Source of the DNA: Istiophorus platypterus
Taxonomy: Eukaryota; Chordata; Actinopteri; Istiophoriformes; Istiophoridae
Assembly: GCA_016859345.1 (NCBI GenBank)
Contig: CM029116.1
Coordinates: 8,281,143-8,345,142, forward strand
Reading direction: 5' to 3'
DNA: 64,000 bases
A program made the translations under genes and the position numbers. Below, piece by piece: positions 14,782-27,984 of this stretch. The notes beneath the pieces were generated by a model, which saw only the letters and a list, made by a program, of their open reading frames with translations, did no database searches and had not been told where the DNA came from. How positions within the stretch are numbered: position 1 is the stretch's first letter; each line of letters starts with the position of its first letter.

Positions 14782-17498
14782 GGGAAACACACACTCGTCC
14801 CTGTATGCCCCGACATGCCGTCGTGATGTGGCACCGAGGAGTTTTGTTTCACACGGTTAACTCATTATTTATGCCGCTACGGGACCTCGGAGGCACCGAA
14901 TGTACATTTTCAGTAATGCAGTTCTCACTTGGCTCGACAGAAAGCAGGAAAAGGGGCACTCTGACCGAAAAAAAAAAAAAATCCCTCCCGCTGAAGTACC
15001 CTTAAAAGCTTCTTAAATTAATCCCGAGAAATTAACATAAGCAGATACCATTCCTTTCTCACTGAGGCAGGGCAGACCCTCATGCATGTTAATTGTTCAC
15101 AGCTTTTATAATCCACTCTTCCACATGTGGGACCTGATCCAGTCTGCCTGGTTCTGATTAGGACTCAGCCACGTGGGACGAGAGATGCCGAAAGAGGGAT
15201 CCGCGGTACATTTTTCTGGGATTCGCGGGATCCGGAGCCATTGTCTCCGCTGGCCGGCTGAAACTTCCCTGTCATGCCCAGAGTTGTGATTATTGCTAAT
15301 TTGCTTGGATGACTGGAAGTAATACGTGCCAAAAGCCGGGCAACTATATCTGCGGGAGGAGGCGCACAGCGGAGCGTGCGGATCGAGATCGGTTGATTAC
15401 TCCTTTAAACTCCGACCTTGCGCTTTTTGTGGTAATCCGTTGTTCAAGGACACTGTCCGTCAAGATCGGGGTCGCTCTGCGCGACTTGATGAAGGACGAA
15501 AACGAAAACGCTACAGAGGTCCGTCGTGCGGAAATCGTCGAAATTGCTCCAACTTTGGCAGAAAATTGTGCGTTTGTCGGGGAACCGTCGCTCATAGTAG
15601 GAAACTGATCGAGGAAGTAGGTTTGGATGTTTTTCCTCGGCCCGTGTGTCGGTGCCTGGACTGTGGCCCCTGCGGTCTATCTCTTTGTGGGGGTGGGGGC
15701 CGGTTGATGGAAGATTAAGTAAACGTCCATCAGGCAGCGCTGCCCTGTATTGATGGGTCACCGGGGAGCCCTCCGTCATGACAAGCCCCGTCTGTCCTGT
15801 CCTGCCTCTGCTCTCCGCCGGTGTATCGGGTGCTGTCTTTGGGGGGGGGTGTCCCTGCTTTGTTTTGTTTATAAACACACTGCACATTTAAGACCTGTTG
15901 TTGCAGGACGGTGCCCGTTTACTGTAGCTAAGGCCGCCGCCGTAAAGCGGTCGGAGGAATGTTGCTGGAATTTGACCCCTATTGTAGAGAGCGGTGATTT
16001 CATTAGGGGGAAACCGTGGCTTGTGTGTTGAGGTTTAACTGCTTCTTCTTCTCGCAAATAATATGGTTGTCGCTTTCTGTTTGATATGGCCGGGGTAGGA
16101 AATCACAAATTACTTTGCCGACTCGAATCACTTCACTCAGTTCGGTTCGTAAAGATCCGTAGCCCCTTCTGTTTTGTTCCTTCCATTTTCTTTTCCTGGG
16201 CTGAGCGGTCGCATCACTTAGCACCTCAGTACATAAAAACTACTTTCTCAGTCTTTTGTTATGTATTTTTACTGAGGGTAGTAGCAGCGATTCAGTGAGG
16301 TCAGTTCCCTTTGGGAACTTGTTGATGGATTTACTCACGGAGCAGCGTTTAAAAAGGGACTTAGGTATTAATTGATTATTTTGGGCCACATGTTGCTTTT
16401 GCAGCTCGTTTTGCTGCAAAAACAACAACATCAATGTCTACAACTTGATATTGTTGGCATCTTAGCCAACAGTGGCTAATAAAAACCCTGGACAACATTA
16501 GCGGTTATGTGGAGTCATGGCTCCAGCTGACCAACAAGTGCAAGCCCAGTATTCACTCTCCTCTTCAGCTCCCTTCTGGTCTTAATCGAATTCTGAGGGA
16601 AGCCTCTGCCGTTGAAGCGGCGCCACTAAAAGCCAGGTGCTAACTTTGCCTCTTGCGCCGTTCGGGTCCTGGGAAGGTAGCGGAGCGTCGTCGCATCTGC
16701 TGCAGCTGCAGACGAGGACGTTCAGGGGCGTTGGGAGCGAACCAGAGCGGCACAGCTGCCGGGGTCGGGAAAACCAAACAAAGGAGCCCGAAGATGCCGA
16801 AGTGTCTGCGCGGAGCGTCGTTTTCCCGGATATTCATCCCGTTCCACCTGTGTCACTCCGGTGGCCTCCTCCTCTTGAGTTTTTCTTCATGGCAAATAGT
16901 GAAGCTTCCAAAAAAATCTCTATATATCTGTATCTATCATTAGCGCAGTGTACGTGTGAGGTGTGAAACACAAGCGACCCATGATAGGGGAAACCCGTTA
17001 GAGGGTCTAAAGTGCGGGGTCAGCTACAGAGCAGTGGTCCAGGACCGTGTGTGTGTGCTTAGCTCAAGGCCACCGCACAAAGCCTGTTAGATTTCCTTGA
17101 GCTTGTGTGTACATTGCAGGCTGACTTCATGGTTGGCTTTCATCCCGCCCGCACTCAACATTCCTGCCTTTTTCTTTTTTCTTCGATATACTGTAGTCAC
17201 TCCAGTCTCCTTTGTGTCATTGTCAAAGCTGCTCGGCTTATTTCACACATTCCATCTATGTGGACACAGATGTTTACACCTGGGGGGGGGGTGGTAAAAC
17301 ATTAAACCTTGTTCAACGCTCAGGCACTTTTTAAAGCCTGAGTCATGGGCCACCAATGATATAGCGCTGGAAGCATTTATTAACAGAGGCCTCCTCTGCT
17401 GTCCCGCTCGCTTTCACGCCATTTTTGAAGTCAAATTAGATAAAACAAAGGATCTGTGAAACTAACATTGGGAAAAAAAAGCGGGGGAAGTGAGGAAG

Positions 17499-17566
<68 letters not shown>

Positions 17567-17689
17567 CAGGAGTAAACAGTGTAACGCCTGGTGTCCGATT
17601 TCAAGCTGCAGGTTTAACGCGCTGAACTCATGGCCTGCGTGGGCTGAGATCAGTGAACTGTGATATGAAGGTAAACAGCGAGAGCTACT
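14782..17689. other. Gene-free stretch with CpG patches and single-copy sequence
   Basis: No exon was recognised. 14990-15310 is non-repetitive sequence with TAATCC and ATTA-type words. CpG-rich patches lie near 15350-15610 and 16620-16850. A GT array occupies 17503-17562. The rest is ordinary AT-balanced DNA. Confidence 0.45.
17503..17562. repeat. GT microsatellite
   Basis: About 30 uninterrupted GT units. Confidence 0.95.
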
Positions 17690-18044
17690 TTATCATGACT
17701 CTCATAGGGTTAGTTCACCTAAATTGCAGAGCAAAAATAAATAAGTGAATAAGCCATTTATTTTCTTTCCCTTTGTTGGTAATTCAAATCGTTTTGGTTT
17801 CCGTTGACAAGGTCTTGAAATGTTCAGCTGATTTCCGCCACCAGAGAAATGGAAACACGTTTCTGGAAAGACACACTGCGGCAGCTGAGTTTTTTTTTAA
17901 TGTAAATTTCACATCTGTGAGCTCGACAAATGATTTTACAGTCGCTTGCAGTGTATACATGCGAAGGCATATGCTTTATAGGAATAGTTTGAATGGGAAA
18001 TGTGCTCGTTATCCTTCTTGCGGAGGGTTAGATGCCTAAGAAAG

Positions 18045-18445
18045 CAGGGGGAAACAGTTAGCTTTATTCTTTCCAGGGGTAACGGATCAGCCTGTCACTT
18101 CCTCTAAAGCTCACTAATTAACAAGTTAGCATGTCTTGTTTTTTTAATCCTTTCCAAAAATGAAGTTTAAAAATGTCGCATTGTGGTTTTAAACGTCTTC
18201 TACAGCGTTAGATGCCAGAATTTTTTTTTTTTTAACCATACGCAGGGACTTCGTGGACCCAAACAATCAGAATATAAAACAGTTAACAGCCATCTCCCCA
18301 CTTTTTCCAGTCATTATGCTAAGCTAAGCTAACTGGTTGCTTGTCGTAGCCTCATATTTACTGTATAGACATGAAAGTGGTATCAATTTTCCATCTATCT
18401 CTCAGCAAGAAAGTGAATATGTGAGCACGTTTATTTCCTTTAAAC
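18045..18445. mobile_element. Teleost MITE-like repeat, GCTAAGCTAAGCTAAC family, copy 1
   Basis: Contains the word GCTAAGCTAAGCTAAC (about 18319) and, upstream, CCTCTAAAGCTCACTAATTAA. Together these mark a non-coding interspersed repeat that I recognise as frequent in teleost genomes. A second copy in the same orientation lies at 52720-53125 and shares both words plus the flanking parts, so the call is supported inside the window. The 5' end of this copy is missing compared with copy 2. Boundaries are approximate. Confidence 0.75.
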
Positions 18446-18504
18446 CAGGGCACACAAAAGTCCTTTTTTTTATTATCTATGTTGATATTTTATATCAAAA
18501 TTCC

Positions 18505-19250
18505 CTCAGAACATGACCCTGTGCTCCTTGGTCTTGGACCGGAGACCTCCATCGCCAGCTGGATGTTCCACTTCCTGATAGGCCCGGCCCCAGGTGGCGA
18601 GAATCGGCAGCCCACGACTCCTCGCTGATGCTTAACGTGGGCGTACCGCAGGGCAGCGTGTTCAGCCCCCTCCTATAACCCCTGTTCACTTAAGACCTCA
18701 CTGCCAAGCACAGCTCGAGGGGCCATCGTTATGTTTGCCAACGACCCGACCACCCCCCAGACCCCGCGGCCGTTCGGGGCACCTTCCGCCAGTGGTAACC
18801 TGCGGATGGATCGTCGAGGACCGCGGCCACCCAGCATGTGGACCGCTCCGCCCATTTTAGCGGTTTTAACCGCGGGGCACTGGGGCTTCCCAGCTCATTT
18901 AGCTTACTCGCCTCCCTGCTTGTCTGCTCCATATACTGTTTACAGCGCTGCTTACATTAATATGCACCAACCAGTCAATCGTGACTGCGGCTATTGATCC
19001 AGGAATGTGATGGTTCCGATGTGCAATACAGTTTTTCACTTTTACTTTTGCACATAAATCCTCATTTTCATATTTGTATGTAGTATTATATTTTAGTTTT
19101 ATCTAATCTCATCGTCATCGATTTTTAAAAATCTTATATACTATGCGTCATACAACTTGTGCTCTTGTTGCCGTTTTGCTTCTTTCGTTCAACACGTTTC
19201 AATGTAAAGTTGACCCTGTGTTAACCTACATGTGACCAATTAAACTGAAC
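18505..19250 (+). pseudogene. Decayed LINE (L2/Rex-like) 3' part with reverse-transcriptase remnant
   Basis: On the + strand, reverse-transcriptase motifs can be read: a G-x-PQG-S-x-F-SPLL block with Pro-Gln-Gly at 18646-18654, then Phe-Ala-Asn-Asp at 18734-18745, where active elements have the catalytic Phe-Ala-Asp-Asp. The two blocks are in different frames, and stop codons fall between them, so a frameshift and stops have killed the gene. AT-rich DNA follows, ending near 19250 in AATTAAACTGAA, typical of the 3' end of fish L2/Rex-type LINEs. Only the last part of the element is present, as expected from 5'-truncated insertion. I cannot place the family more exactly. Confidence 0.7.
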
Positions 19251-22200
19251 AGCAGCGAACTGAAACACACAATAAAACCTGGGCTGCTGAAGAAAAGAAC
19301 AGGACTGAAGCTGCAGTTTTGCAGGCTGGTTGCCGTCCAGGGCCGGATGCACAGTATATGTTTAATCATCAGCAGTAAAGATGGAAACGATGTGATCGAC
19401 ACTGAAGCGATAAAAATTGTGGCTTCATCGGATTCGTGTCTCTCACCCCCCCCCCCCCCTCCTCCTCCTCCTCCGCGTCTCCACACGGCATAAATTAGGC
19501 TCGACTCCATAAAGCCAACTGAAAGTAGATAATGATGTGTTAACTCACTGAGAAGAGGCTGTACAGTATGTAACGGTGCCAGTTCCCTGAAGAAAACGTC
19601 GCCGAGGATGTCTCACATTTCCATCATTGCTGCCTCGGATGCAGCCACGGCCCGACCTGGTAATATTAGCTCTGTCTTATCGACTCATACACGTCCGTGG
19701 CGGTGTCACACCGACAGGATGTACATGTGAGGGGAGGCACAGCTAACGCTGGCTGGCGTGGGAGCTTCCAAACAGGCCCGCGAGTGAGTCAGATGGTTAT
19801 CTTTAGTCTGGAAAGTAAACACGAAGAAGCACGCGGCCATTCGCTGCTCAGGCTCTTTCTTCTGCAACAGTCGGCCTCTTGTGAAGCGTGAGACTTTTTC
19901 TAGAAGGTGAGTTCAGCCAGATTACACAAAAAAAAAGAGAAAGGAGAGAAAAAAAAGCCCACAGTTTTTCACAGGATTTATCTGCACTGGTTTTGAGATA
20001 TGTGTCCGAGATCAACCATTTGAGCGGTAGAAGAAAAAACATGACTCTTGGCCAGAAGGTAAACTACCACATGATCGTCCAAATTTAGAGACCGATTAAT
20101 CTAAAATTGATAAAAAAAAAAACAAAAAACAAAAACTAAATCATGTGGTTTCTCCCCGGTTGTGAAAACAAGGGCTCAGGCCTCTTTTGCAGGAATAAAA
20201 GAGAGAATGAGAAAGTTCCACTGATGTGACAAGATTTTGTTTTTTAACTTGCAGTGACCTCAGAGGACAAAACAGTTGCCCTTTATTAGTTGTGTTATTC
20301 TCCTTTGTGCCATTTTTATGCTGTTTTTTTTGGGGTAATTTCTCTCGTCTCTGTAGGACAGTTTTCTACATATTTTGAAGTTAATGGCAAAGAGATTCTA
20401 AGAGTGATATCGGCGAGCGTTTCCCTCTTTTATAAACGAGGAGCGGTGCCCAGAGGTGGTTAAATCCGTCTGAGAGAGAGAGAGAGAGACCACGAGGGAG
20501 AAGGACAAGGGATCTGCTGTAAACCTCCACAGACCAGAGGAAGATGGTCCAGAGGAGGCCGCCGACAAACCATCGGACCAGCACGTAATATGTCAAAAGG
20601 CGATGAGAAATAAGGCTTTAACGTCTTAACGGCCTTGAGTTGGTATAAATCTGAGTCGGCTGAGCCTTTGAGGACAGGCGAAGATGAAGGGCCCGATGTC
20701 GGAGGGTCACGAAGCGTCCCTGCGGCGACAGGTGAAATGAAGACAGATGATAGGTGGAGGCAGTGACTCACCGCTCTGCCCCCCCGTCCTGTCCTCCTGT
20801 AATCAGAACACGCTCGGCCGCCTCTCGTGGGCCACGTGCGCGAGTTACCAGCAACAATGACAACAACAACACCGGCTGCAAGGAGAACGTCACGGGGAAG
20901 AAAAAAAAAAACGGCGCCGACACATCTTTTGAAAAGACCCCCCCCCCGCCCCCCGCCGCCGCGGACACGGACACACGGCTACGTTTGAACAATGGACGAC
21001 CGGGGACGGAGGATGAGGAGTCGTAACCTAAGGCGCTGGTCTGATTTCAGTGTACAGATGGACACGGTCCTCTGTTAACACTCCTCCCCTTTGACTGGCA
21101 GGGAGGGCCCTGACCTTTCACCCCAGCTGGATGCCTATTCTTGTGAGGGAGCGGGGGGGGGGTTACCTGCTGCTGCTGCTGCTGCTGCTGCTTTGCTTCT
21201 GTTTTGTCAACATAAGGAAAAGGTCTTTTCGTCAGGGGAGGTGACCATATGTCTTCTGACGCCCCCCCCCGCCCAAAACGGGGGCACCTCAGTCCTTCAT
21301 CTGCTTTTTATTGATTCTCTCTGACGAGACACACGTCGCGTGTCAGATGTGAATGAGATCCGATGATGTCTGTCCGGCGGCGGCGTCCGGCCTCCGGCGA
21401 TGAATAAACCGCGCCGAGAGATTCGCACGGGCCTCGTGTCCCTATAATCTGCGGGTTGAGGTACTGAACGACGGGGCTGGGATTGAGGAGATAATGCCTC
21501 AACCCCGGTCTTAATCCCCACCTGCAATTTTGAAATCCACTCGATTGCCGGTAATCCCGGTTAAAGTGCGGAGGTAGAGGCCCGTGTAAGCAGATAAAAA
21601 ACATTGCTATCTGCTATACGTTTAATCAGTGTAACACAACAGTATTTTCACCCGACGCAGAGTCACATCATGTAGTGCAAACGCAGTCGTTGTTCGAAAG
21701 CTCCTCTCATCATTTTTTATTTGAGTTTCTGAGCTGGATTTCTCGCCTCTCATGTTTTTTTTTCTTTGTTTATCCCCAGTTGAGATTAAAATATCCTTCT
21801 TTTTTTTTTTTTTTTTAATAAGAGACCTGGCCAAGAAGGCAACATTAAACTGTTAAACACTGTTACAATGAAAAAGATAAAAACAACATAAACACAACTG
21901 TAACATGCTATATTACATTAAATATTATACGCAGTGGCCAGAGACCCAGTTTCCAGCCTCTTTTAGTTCATTATTTCATTTTCCCATTGAGTTTGATGGA
22001 GCATTAAGAGCAATATAAATAGAATAAAGATGAATGAACAGACCGGGTCCCCAGAGTCAATACATAAGCGCATACAAACAGGTGTGTTATACTTTATGAT
22101 AAGTGTTACTTTACCCATTTTCACGTAGAAAACAAATATACATGTCCTTAAAAAAAACAACTGACAGTAAGTCATCCGCTTTTTCTGGATATACATATTA

Positions 22201-23685
22201 ATCAGTGAATTAAATTTCAAGTTCCACATTTTGAGACCGTATATAGCTTATTGTCTTGATTTTAAGGGTTTAAATACAAATGCATTGTGTTATTCAGCCC
22301 CAACTATCAAAAACCGGTGCTGGGCAGTGCGTCTGCAGAGCTTTTTTTTTCCTGACTGAAAACAGAAAACAAGGCCGGGAGCTTGTCGAGAGCGAACCCA
22401 CGCGGTGAACTCGTGGACCGGGCAGCTCGACGCCGAACCGAAGCTTCCTCCAAAGCCCGATCTAAACTGCAGGCTCAGCTGATGGTTCTCCGTAGATCCG
22501 TCACCGCCGGCGACGCCCTTCACATTACCACGTTGTGTTCACGGCATCATTTTATACATTGTTCTTATAAAAAAAAGAAAAAATTGATTTAAGCCGCCTT
22601 GAGCATTGACATTTTCCCAAAACTCATGGTGCTGAACTGACAACTAATCCAGGTCGGCGTGCCCTCGCCCGAAAACCTCACCGGCTCCGTGTTCGCAGCT
22701 GCCAACCAAACTCGGCCTGCCTCGCCAGTATCGAGCCCCGTTTCCTGCCCTTCCTCTGTGGAGGAATGTTTCCACCTGGGTCTTCAAGGGCGCCTTCCCG
22801 ACAGTGCGTGCACCAGGGTGCACCCTGGGCGGGGTAAAGAAAAGTACTATGGTGCCCCTGGAAGTCCTGGAGGGAAAAAAAATAAATATATATATTTTGC
22901 CCGCAAGTTTTCCCAACCGGAAAAGATAGGAAAAATCACCCTGCCCCACTAGAATGAAGCCCCGTTTCCTTTTTCTTTTTTTTTTCGGAAAGTGCTTTTT
23001 TGGCATATTGTATCAGCAGGAGCCTTGGCCCCTTCATGAATTAAACATCTCCTGTGCCATCAAAGCCTAGAGGGAGTGTTACCTTGCCGTGTACGGGACC
23101 AGCTTGGTCTATCGGTACAAGAGTCCCGAAACTTTAAAGTTGGAGATAGTACTTTAGTTGCATCATCTCACCAGCTTTAGTATTTATAACCTGCTGTAGA
23201 GCATCCTAAGGCTGATTTGAAACATTAGGCTTTATGAGCAGCCTCAGCACTTCTTCTCCCCCTGATTAACACATAAGATCAGCACTTTTATACCACATGC
23301 CAACTTTTGGCACACTTTCCCTCCCTCTTTGTTCTCCCGGAGAGTTTGTCGGACCGAGTTTGATGTGGTGGAGGTGCCGCCGGTGGTCCTGGTAGGCCCG
23401 CGGCCCGGGAGAAATGCGGTGGTGGGTGGTGGTGGTGGCGGGTGGGGGGGGGGGGGGTGGGGGGGTCCGTGGTGATAGCAAACGAACGGCGAGAGGTTGA
23501 AGAGGAAGAGGCGAACAGGAGACGACCCGGCGACCCGGACCGGGGGAGCTCTATCAACACTGTGGTAATGTGTCAGTGTCACCGGATACAGGGATACAGG
23601 AGCTGGTGCTCGGACGGTGGGGGAGCGTGGACGGCGTATGACAGGGGCTACTGGGCAGAGACTGGTAAAAGGCCCTTCAGACTGA
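19251..23685. other. Gene-free stretch with simple repeats
   Basis: No exon was recognised. Simple sequence includes C14 plus CTC units at 19446-19474, A-rich runs near 19930-19960 and 20110-20140, a run of eight or nine CTG units at about 21168-21192, T16-17 at about 21800, and G14 at 23444-23457. 22.6-22.95 kb and 23.3-23.6 kb are GC-rich. The AT-rich part around 21.6-22.3 kb shows no recognised repeat. Confidence 0.5.
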
Positions 23686-23689
23686 GAGT

Positions 23690-23930
23690 TTGCATCTTTT
23701 TTGGTAATTCTGCGTCTCTCTGCAGTCATTTTGTGACTCTTTGTGGTTGTTTCGGTATCTTTGTGGTCGTTTTGCATCTCTTTTTGGTCATTTTGTGTTT
23801 TTTTATGGTATGGTTTATGGTTTTGGTATCTCTGGTCATTTTTAGTGTCCATTTTTGTTCCTTTTGCGTCTCCATTTTATTTTGGTAGCTTTCCTTCTCT
23901 TTTGTGGTAGTGTCAGGCTCCCTTTTTTGT
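23690..23930. repeat. Degenerate tandem repeat, about 25-bp unit (CTTTGTGGTCGTTTTGCATCT-like)
   Basis: Recurring words (TTTGTGGT, CATTTT, TTTTGCATCTC) appear at intervals of about 20-27 bp with many substitutions. The minus strand stays open through part of it and reads as a Lys/Asn/Asp-rich peptide, which I take as a by-product of the repeat. A shorter related patch lies near 11210-11300. Confidence 0.75.
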
Positions 23931-24589
23931 CTTTTTTATTTTTCTACATCTCTTTGTTGCTACTGGCTGTTTTGCAACCCATCCTCACGTGGGAGAACAA
24001 CAAAGAAAGATCCCCACAATAAAAGGCAGCATAAAAGAAAAGTTTAAACTACAGCACAGCAGAAAATAGTACAAAGTATAAATCATGACTCATTTCTGGT
24101 CAAGCATTGGTGGACACGATTGTTCTAAATGACTCTTTTGTATGTTAATGTCTCACACAAGCCTTTTTTTGGGGGAGGAAGTTGTGTCTGTTTGTGTTCG
24201 TTTTTACAGATGAATCTTGAGCCCGTATTTGTGTTTCAGTGTCCCGAGCAGATAAGACGGCTGCTGAAAGATTCAGTGCGTCTAGAGGGTTGTGAAGAAA
24301 GTCCTTTTGTCCCATACAGGAAGAATGTAAACCGAGCTGATATACAAACAGGAAGTGTGTGACGGGGTCCAGGTTTTGTTGTTGAAAAGCTTGAGAGTTC
24401 CTCAATTGCTTCAGCACATGGTCGCGTTGTTAGAAAGCTGTTAAGATGTTGCAATGCAGAGGATGATGCTCCTGTGGAAAATTCAGTGGGTCCCGGGGTC
24501 ATATTGCTCAGTTTTGTGACTCAGTGGGTAGAAATGAATGAATGAAATGAATAAAAAAAAAAGAAAAACCCTCTTAGTATTGTATTCAG

Positions 24590-24935
24590 ACCTGAAACTA
24601 ATGACTTTTTTCACTGTCAGTTAATCTGCTGATTATTGATTACTTTCTTTATTAATCCACTTATTGTTTTGAGTATAAAATATCAGAGAATAGTGAAAAA
24701 TGTCCATCAGTTTCCCTGAGCCCAAGATGGTGTTTTCAGATGTTTCGTTTTATCTGACCAACAGTCCAAAATATTCAAAACAAATAATCACATTGGAGAA
24801 GTTGAGACAAGATCATTCGGGTGTGGTTTTTCCTAAGAAATAACAAAAAACGATTATTCAGTTTTCAAAATAGATGCTGACTTTTTTGTCGATCAGCTAC
24901 TCGGTTGGTCGACTCATCATTGGAGCTCCAGCTCC
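24590..24935. mobile_element. MITE-like 'GATTAATCTGCTGATTATT' repeat, copy 1
   Basis: Word order is GTTAATCTGCTGATTATT, then GTATAAAATATCAGAGAATAG, GACCAACAGTCCAAAA and, at the end, GTCGATCAGCTA...TCATTGGAGCTCC. This matches a repeat I know as widespread in teleosts, whose ends are inverted versions of each other. Other copies in this window are at 25355-25490 and 39585-39735 (opposite orientation), 43733-44040 and 50276-50527. There is no coding capacity. Boundaries are approximate. Confidence 0.75.
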
Positions 24936-25354
24936 AGCTGGCCCTCTACTCAGGTGCAGGAAAGAATGCGCCTATAGGAAATACTCCGGTAGTTCTACTG
25001 CAGTAGCACAGTAATGTTTGCAGTTCTTGGTGGTCTCTGCCCCCCCGCGTTGCAGCAGAGACAGGTGCTGCCACTTTTTCTCAACTCCCTGCATCTGCTG
25101 CAGACAGTCGCCCTCAAACTCAAGCAATGTCCGTGTTGTGTGGCTGAAGGTCTCCACGTCTTCTCACGTCAGAGTCGAAACTGTCTCTGAGAGTGTTTCA
25201 GTCGTTGGTCAGGCAAAGCCAAACTGTCTGGGATCACCGTTATATGACATTACCTAAATTTACCTTAGTCCGTTGGTTTTCCATAATTTTCTATAATAGG
25301 AAAATCAACGTTTGGGGATTTTTGACTATTGGTCAAACCAAAAAAAACCCCAAA

Positions 25355-25490
25355 ACAAACAGTTTGAATATGTCAAATTGGGCTTCAGGGAATAATTTAT
25401 ACATTCACAGAGTAAAAATATACACTGAGCAATCAGTTGATTCACAAAGACAATAATATATGTCTGATGTCTGTTTGCTGCAGCCTTACA
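25355..25490. mobile_element. MITE-like 'GATTAATCTGCTGATTATT' repeat, copy 2 (inverted fragment)
   Basis: Reads as the inverted form of the family at 24590: a TTGGGCTTCAGGGAATAATT word, then CAATCAGTTGATTCACAAAG, ending in TGCTGCAGCCTTACAGTT. It is partial, and the call rests on word order only. Confidence 0.55.
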
Positions 25491-25494
25491 GTTC

Positions 25495-27980
25495 CCATAT
25501 AATGGACTAATGCTGCCTCTCCTGGGGTTTTCTGTGCGTTTCTTGACAAACAAAAATGTCATAAGCAACTTGGTAAAAACACAACTTGACAACGAACGAT
25601 CGCAGAAAAAACAAACAAACCCCGAAACGTTTGAGATCTTAAAACTGGATTTTGAGGTGAGTTGCCTCTACAGGACCAGAGCTCCACGACAGAGGACGGG
25701 TTCTGTCTCCATCCCGGATAGAACCAGTCGAGGGTTTTCACAAACGAAGTTAAATTTATGCTCATTTGATCGGTGACATCAATCGGTCGCCGCGAGGCTC
25801 GCCGCTTTTCCCTCCCCGTCCGCCCCCACCCCCCCCTCGGGCTGAACAAACACAACCGTCGTCATTAGACGAAGCAACAAATGATGTAATTTGTGCGCCA
25901 GACGGCTTTTCTTTCGCTTTCAAGCAGTCGATTGTTTGTGATTAATTCAGAGCACAATTAAATTCGTTTCCTGCGAGCCTGAGAGGAGAGCAGAGAGAGT
26001 CTTAACGGGGGGGCTGATGCTCTCTTTCTGCTGTTAGTGGAATGAAAATGCATGAGCTCTGTTTCAGAGGATCAACAACTGAGCCAAACCTGCTGATGAG
26101 ACAAACAGAAAGCCTGGGGGTGGCTGGCAGCTCTTGATATCAGAGGAGCTTTCATTCTGTTTAACGGTAAATGCATGCATTGTATTTGTACACATTTGTT
26201 CATCCCTTGACATTTATTGTATTTATGTATTTATCCTGTCGTGCTGGTAATCTGCGCGACAGAAGGGGGCCCGTGCTGCACAGTTACGTCTGTTTCTCGG
26301 GCCTACAGGCAGACACCTGTGTGGGAGCCTCCTGCCCGTGTGGTTGGTGAGCTCTTTGAGCAGTGCTCCCACTTTACCCTCAGCCAGAGAGTGAGTTCAT
26401 AGGTCAAATTCATACCTACCCCCCCCCTCGCCTGTCTCTGATGTCGCATTCCCCGGAAGCGGATACAGCCGTCGCAAAAGACGGACTCGCTTTCTTGCCA
26501 CTTTCCTGCCACAGCTGCAGAGGTTCAGAAATAGCCCCCCCCCCCCCCCCCCCGGACTCGCTGACGCCAAAGCGAAAACCACTGACTCGCTGATTCTTTG
26601 GGCTTCAGGTCGCCATTGGCCTAACACGACAAAGTGCTCCCACATTGTTCTCGCGTGCATGTGTTAATGTTATTAGGTAAGGTTAGAGATTAATCGAAAC
26701 GATGGTAAATTTTTTTGATTTGTCAATATTTTATTTCAAGTGTATTGAAAATACATCTCTCTACTTGTTCCAAAAGTTACCGTTCCATGCACAACCTAGA
26801 TATTTTAGCAAATGGCAAAATACCCTCAGGAAATTTGGAAACCGGTGAGTGACCTTTAAAGGCACAGGGAGTGGGCACTACCAAAGTCTACATTTTTATT
26901 ATGCTGCACAAATTAAGCATTTATCGGCACTGTTGAACCGCGATACAATAAATCCACAAATGAAATGTTCAGAAATGTAGCAAGTACAATCACTGCACCC
27001 ATTATTTTTTCAGGAAATAAGTTAACACTGAGTAGGATGAATGATTTTTCTGTTCTTAACGCAGCTCAAATGAGGTGGAAAAATGTGCATGGAAAGATAT
27101 AAAGGAGGGTGAAATGATTTATCTGCATCTGTGGTGAAATCTCAAAAGATCCAAGGTTAAAACCAAATACTGCAAAAACTAGGTTGATAAGATCGATTCA
27201 TTCGAAATATATTCACTCTTGGGTAAAAAAACAGAGAGGGAAATAGAGAAAGATAGAGGACCAGTATGACCTGTGGCAGCTTTACCAGTGCCCAAACTAT
27301 TTTGTCCATACGACCTCTTGCCCTCAGTGTCCAAGAAAGCGCCGAACAACACTGCAGCCAGGCTCTGCCCGCTATCCTATCACAGTGAGCGGCATAATAA
27401 TGACTTGGAGCGGCGCTGGGGAGGCCGATGCACGGCCGCGCTGTCTCCGACACGGAGCAGGATGTATGTGCATGCCTGCACAGCCTCCCCGTAATCAGCA
27501 TCCTGGCTGCTGGAGATAAGACACAGTGGTTCGGTGTGAGGCTGCAGATGGCTCTCCGCCAGGGGACTTCAGGGCAAAGCCCCCGCACCAGCAACAGCGC
27601 CGCGGACACTTCTGCCAACGCAGACAGTCAGCCCCTGTGTTGCCACTCCGTTATCATTGTCCAACGCATTATACCGCCTTATCTGTGCGTGCCGTGGTGA
27701 TAGAGGAGCCTCGCAAAAAGACAAAAATATCTTTTAATTCAAATCAGTCATCTAGGTCAGTGACTCCCTACTGTGGATACGGTGCCTCTGCAGTCACCAG
27801 GGGGCTACATGGAAAGGCTCTCAGCTGATATGGAAAAATTACAATTCTGATTAAATTTCTCCTTTTCTTTTTTTTTTAATACACCAACATACACTCAGCT
27901 GCAGTGACTGAACACTATTTGTTGCAACTGAGATTGCATTAAAACTAGTCTGCAAGTGTTAAGGCAGATAAAAAAAAAAA
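25495..27980. other. Gene-free stretch, partly possible regulatory DNA
   Basis: No exon was recognised. 25860-26200 is single-copy sequence with several ATTA/TGATTAAT words. C19 lies at 26535-26553. 27240-27700 is moderately GC-rich single-copy sequence. The rest is AT-rich with nothing that I recognise. Confidence 0.45.
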
Positions 27981-27984
27981 CGAT

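Noticed and set aside
17700..17800. Possible start of a MITE (GGGTTAGTTCACCTAAATTG)
   Set aside because: The opening words resemble a fish repeat, but the rest could not be followed and no second copy was seen here.
23244..23852. 202-residue minus-strand frame rich in Lys, Asn and Asp
   Set aside because: Lies over the degenerate CTTTGTGG repeat and a GC-rich patch. No domain is recognisable.
24129..24362. Possible exon after TTTTTACAG at about 24209
   Set aside because: An acceptor-like site is followed by an open stretch, but there is no family match, no partner exon and no convincing donor.
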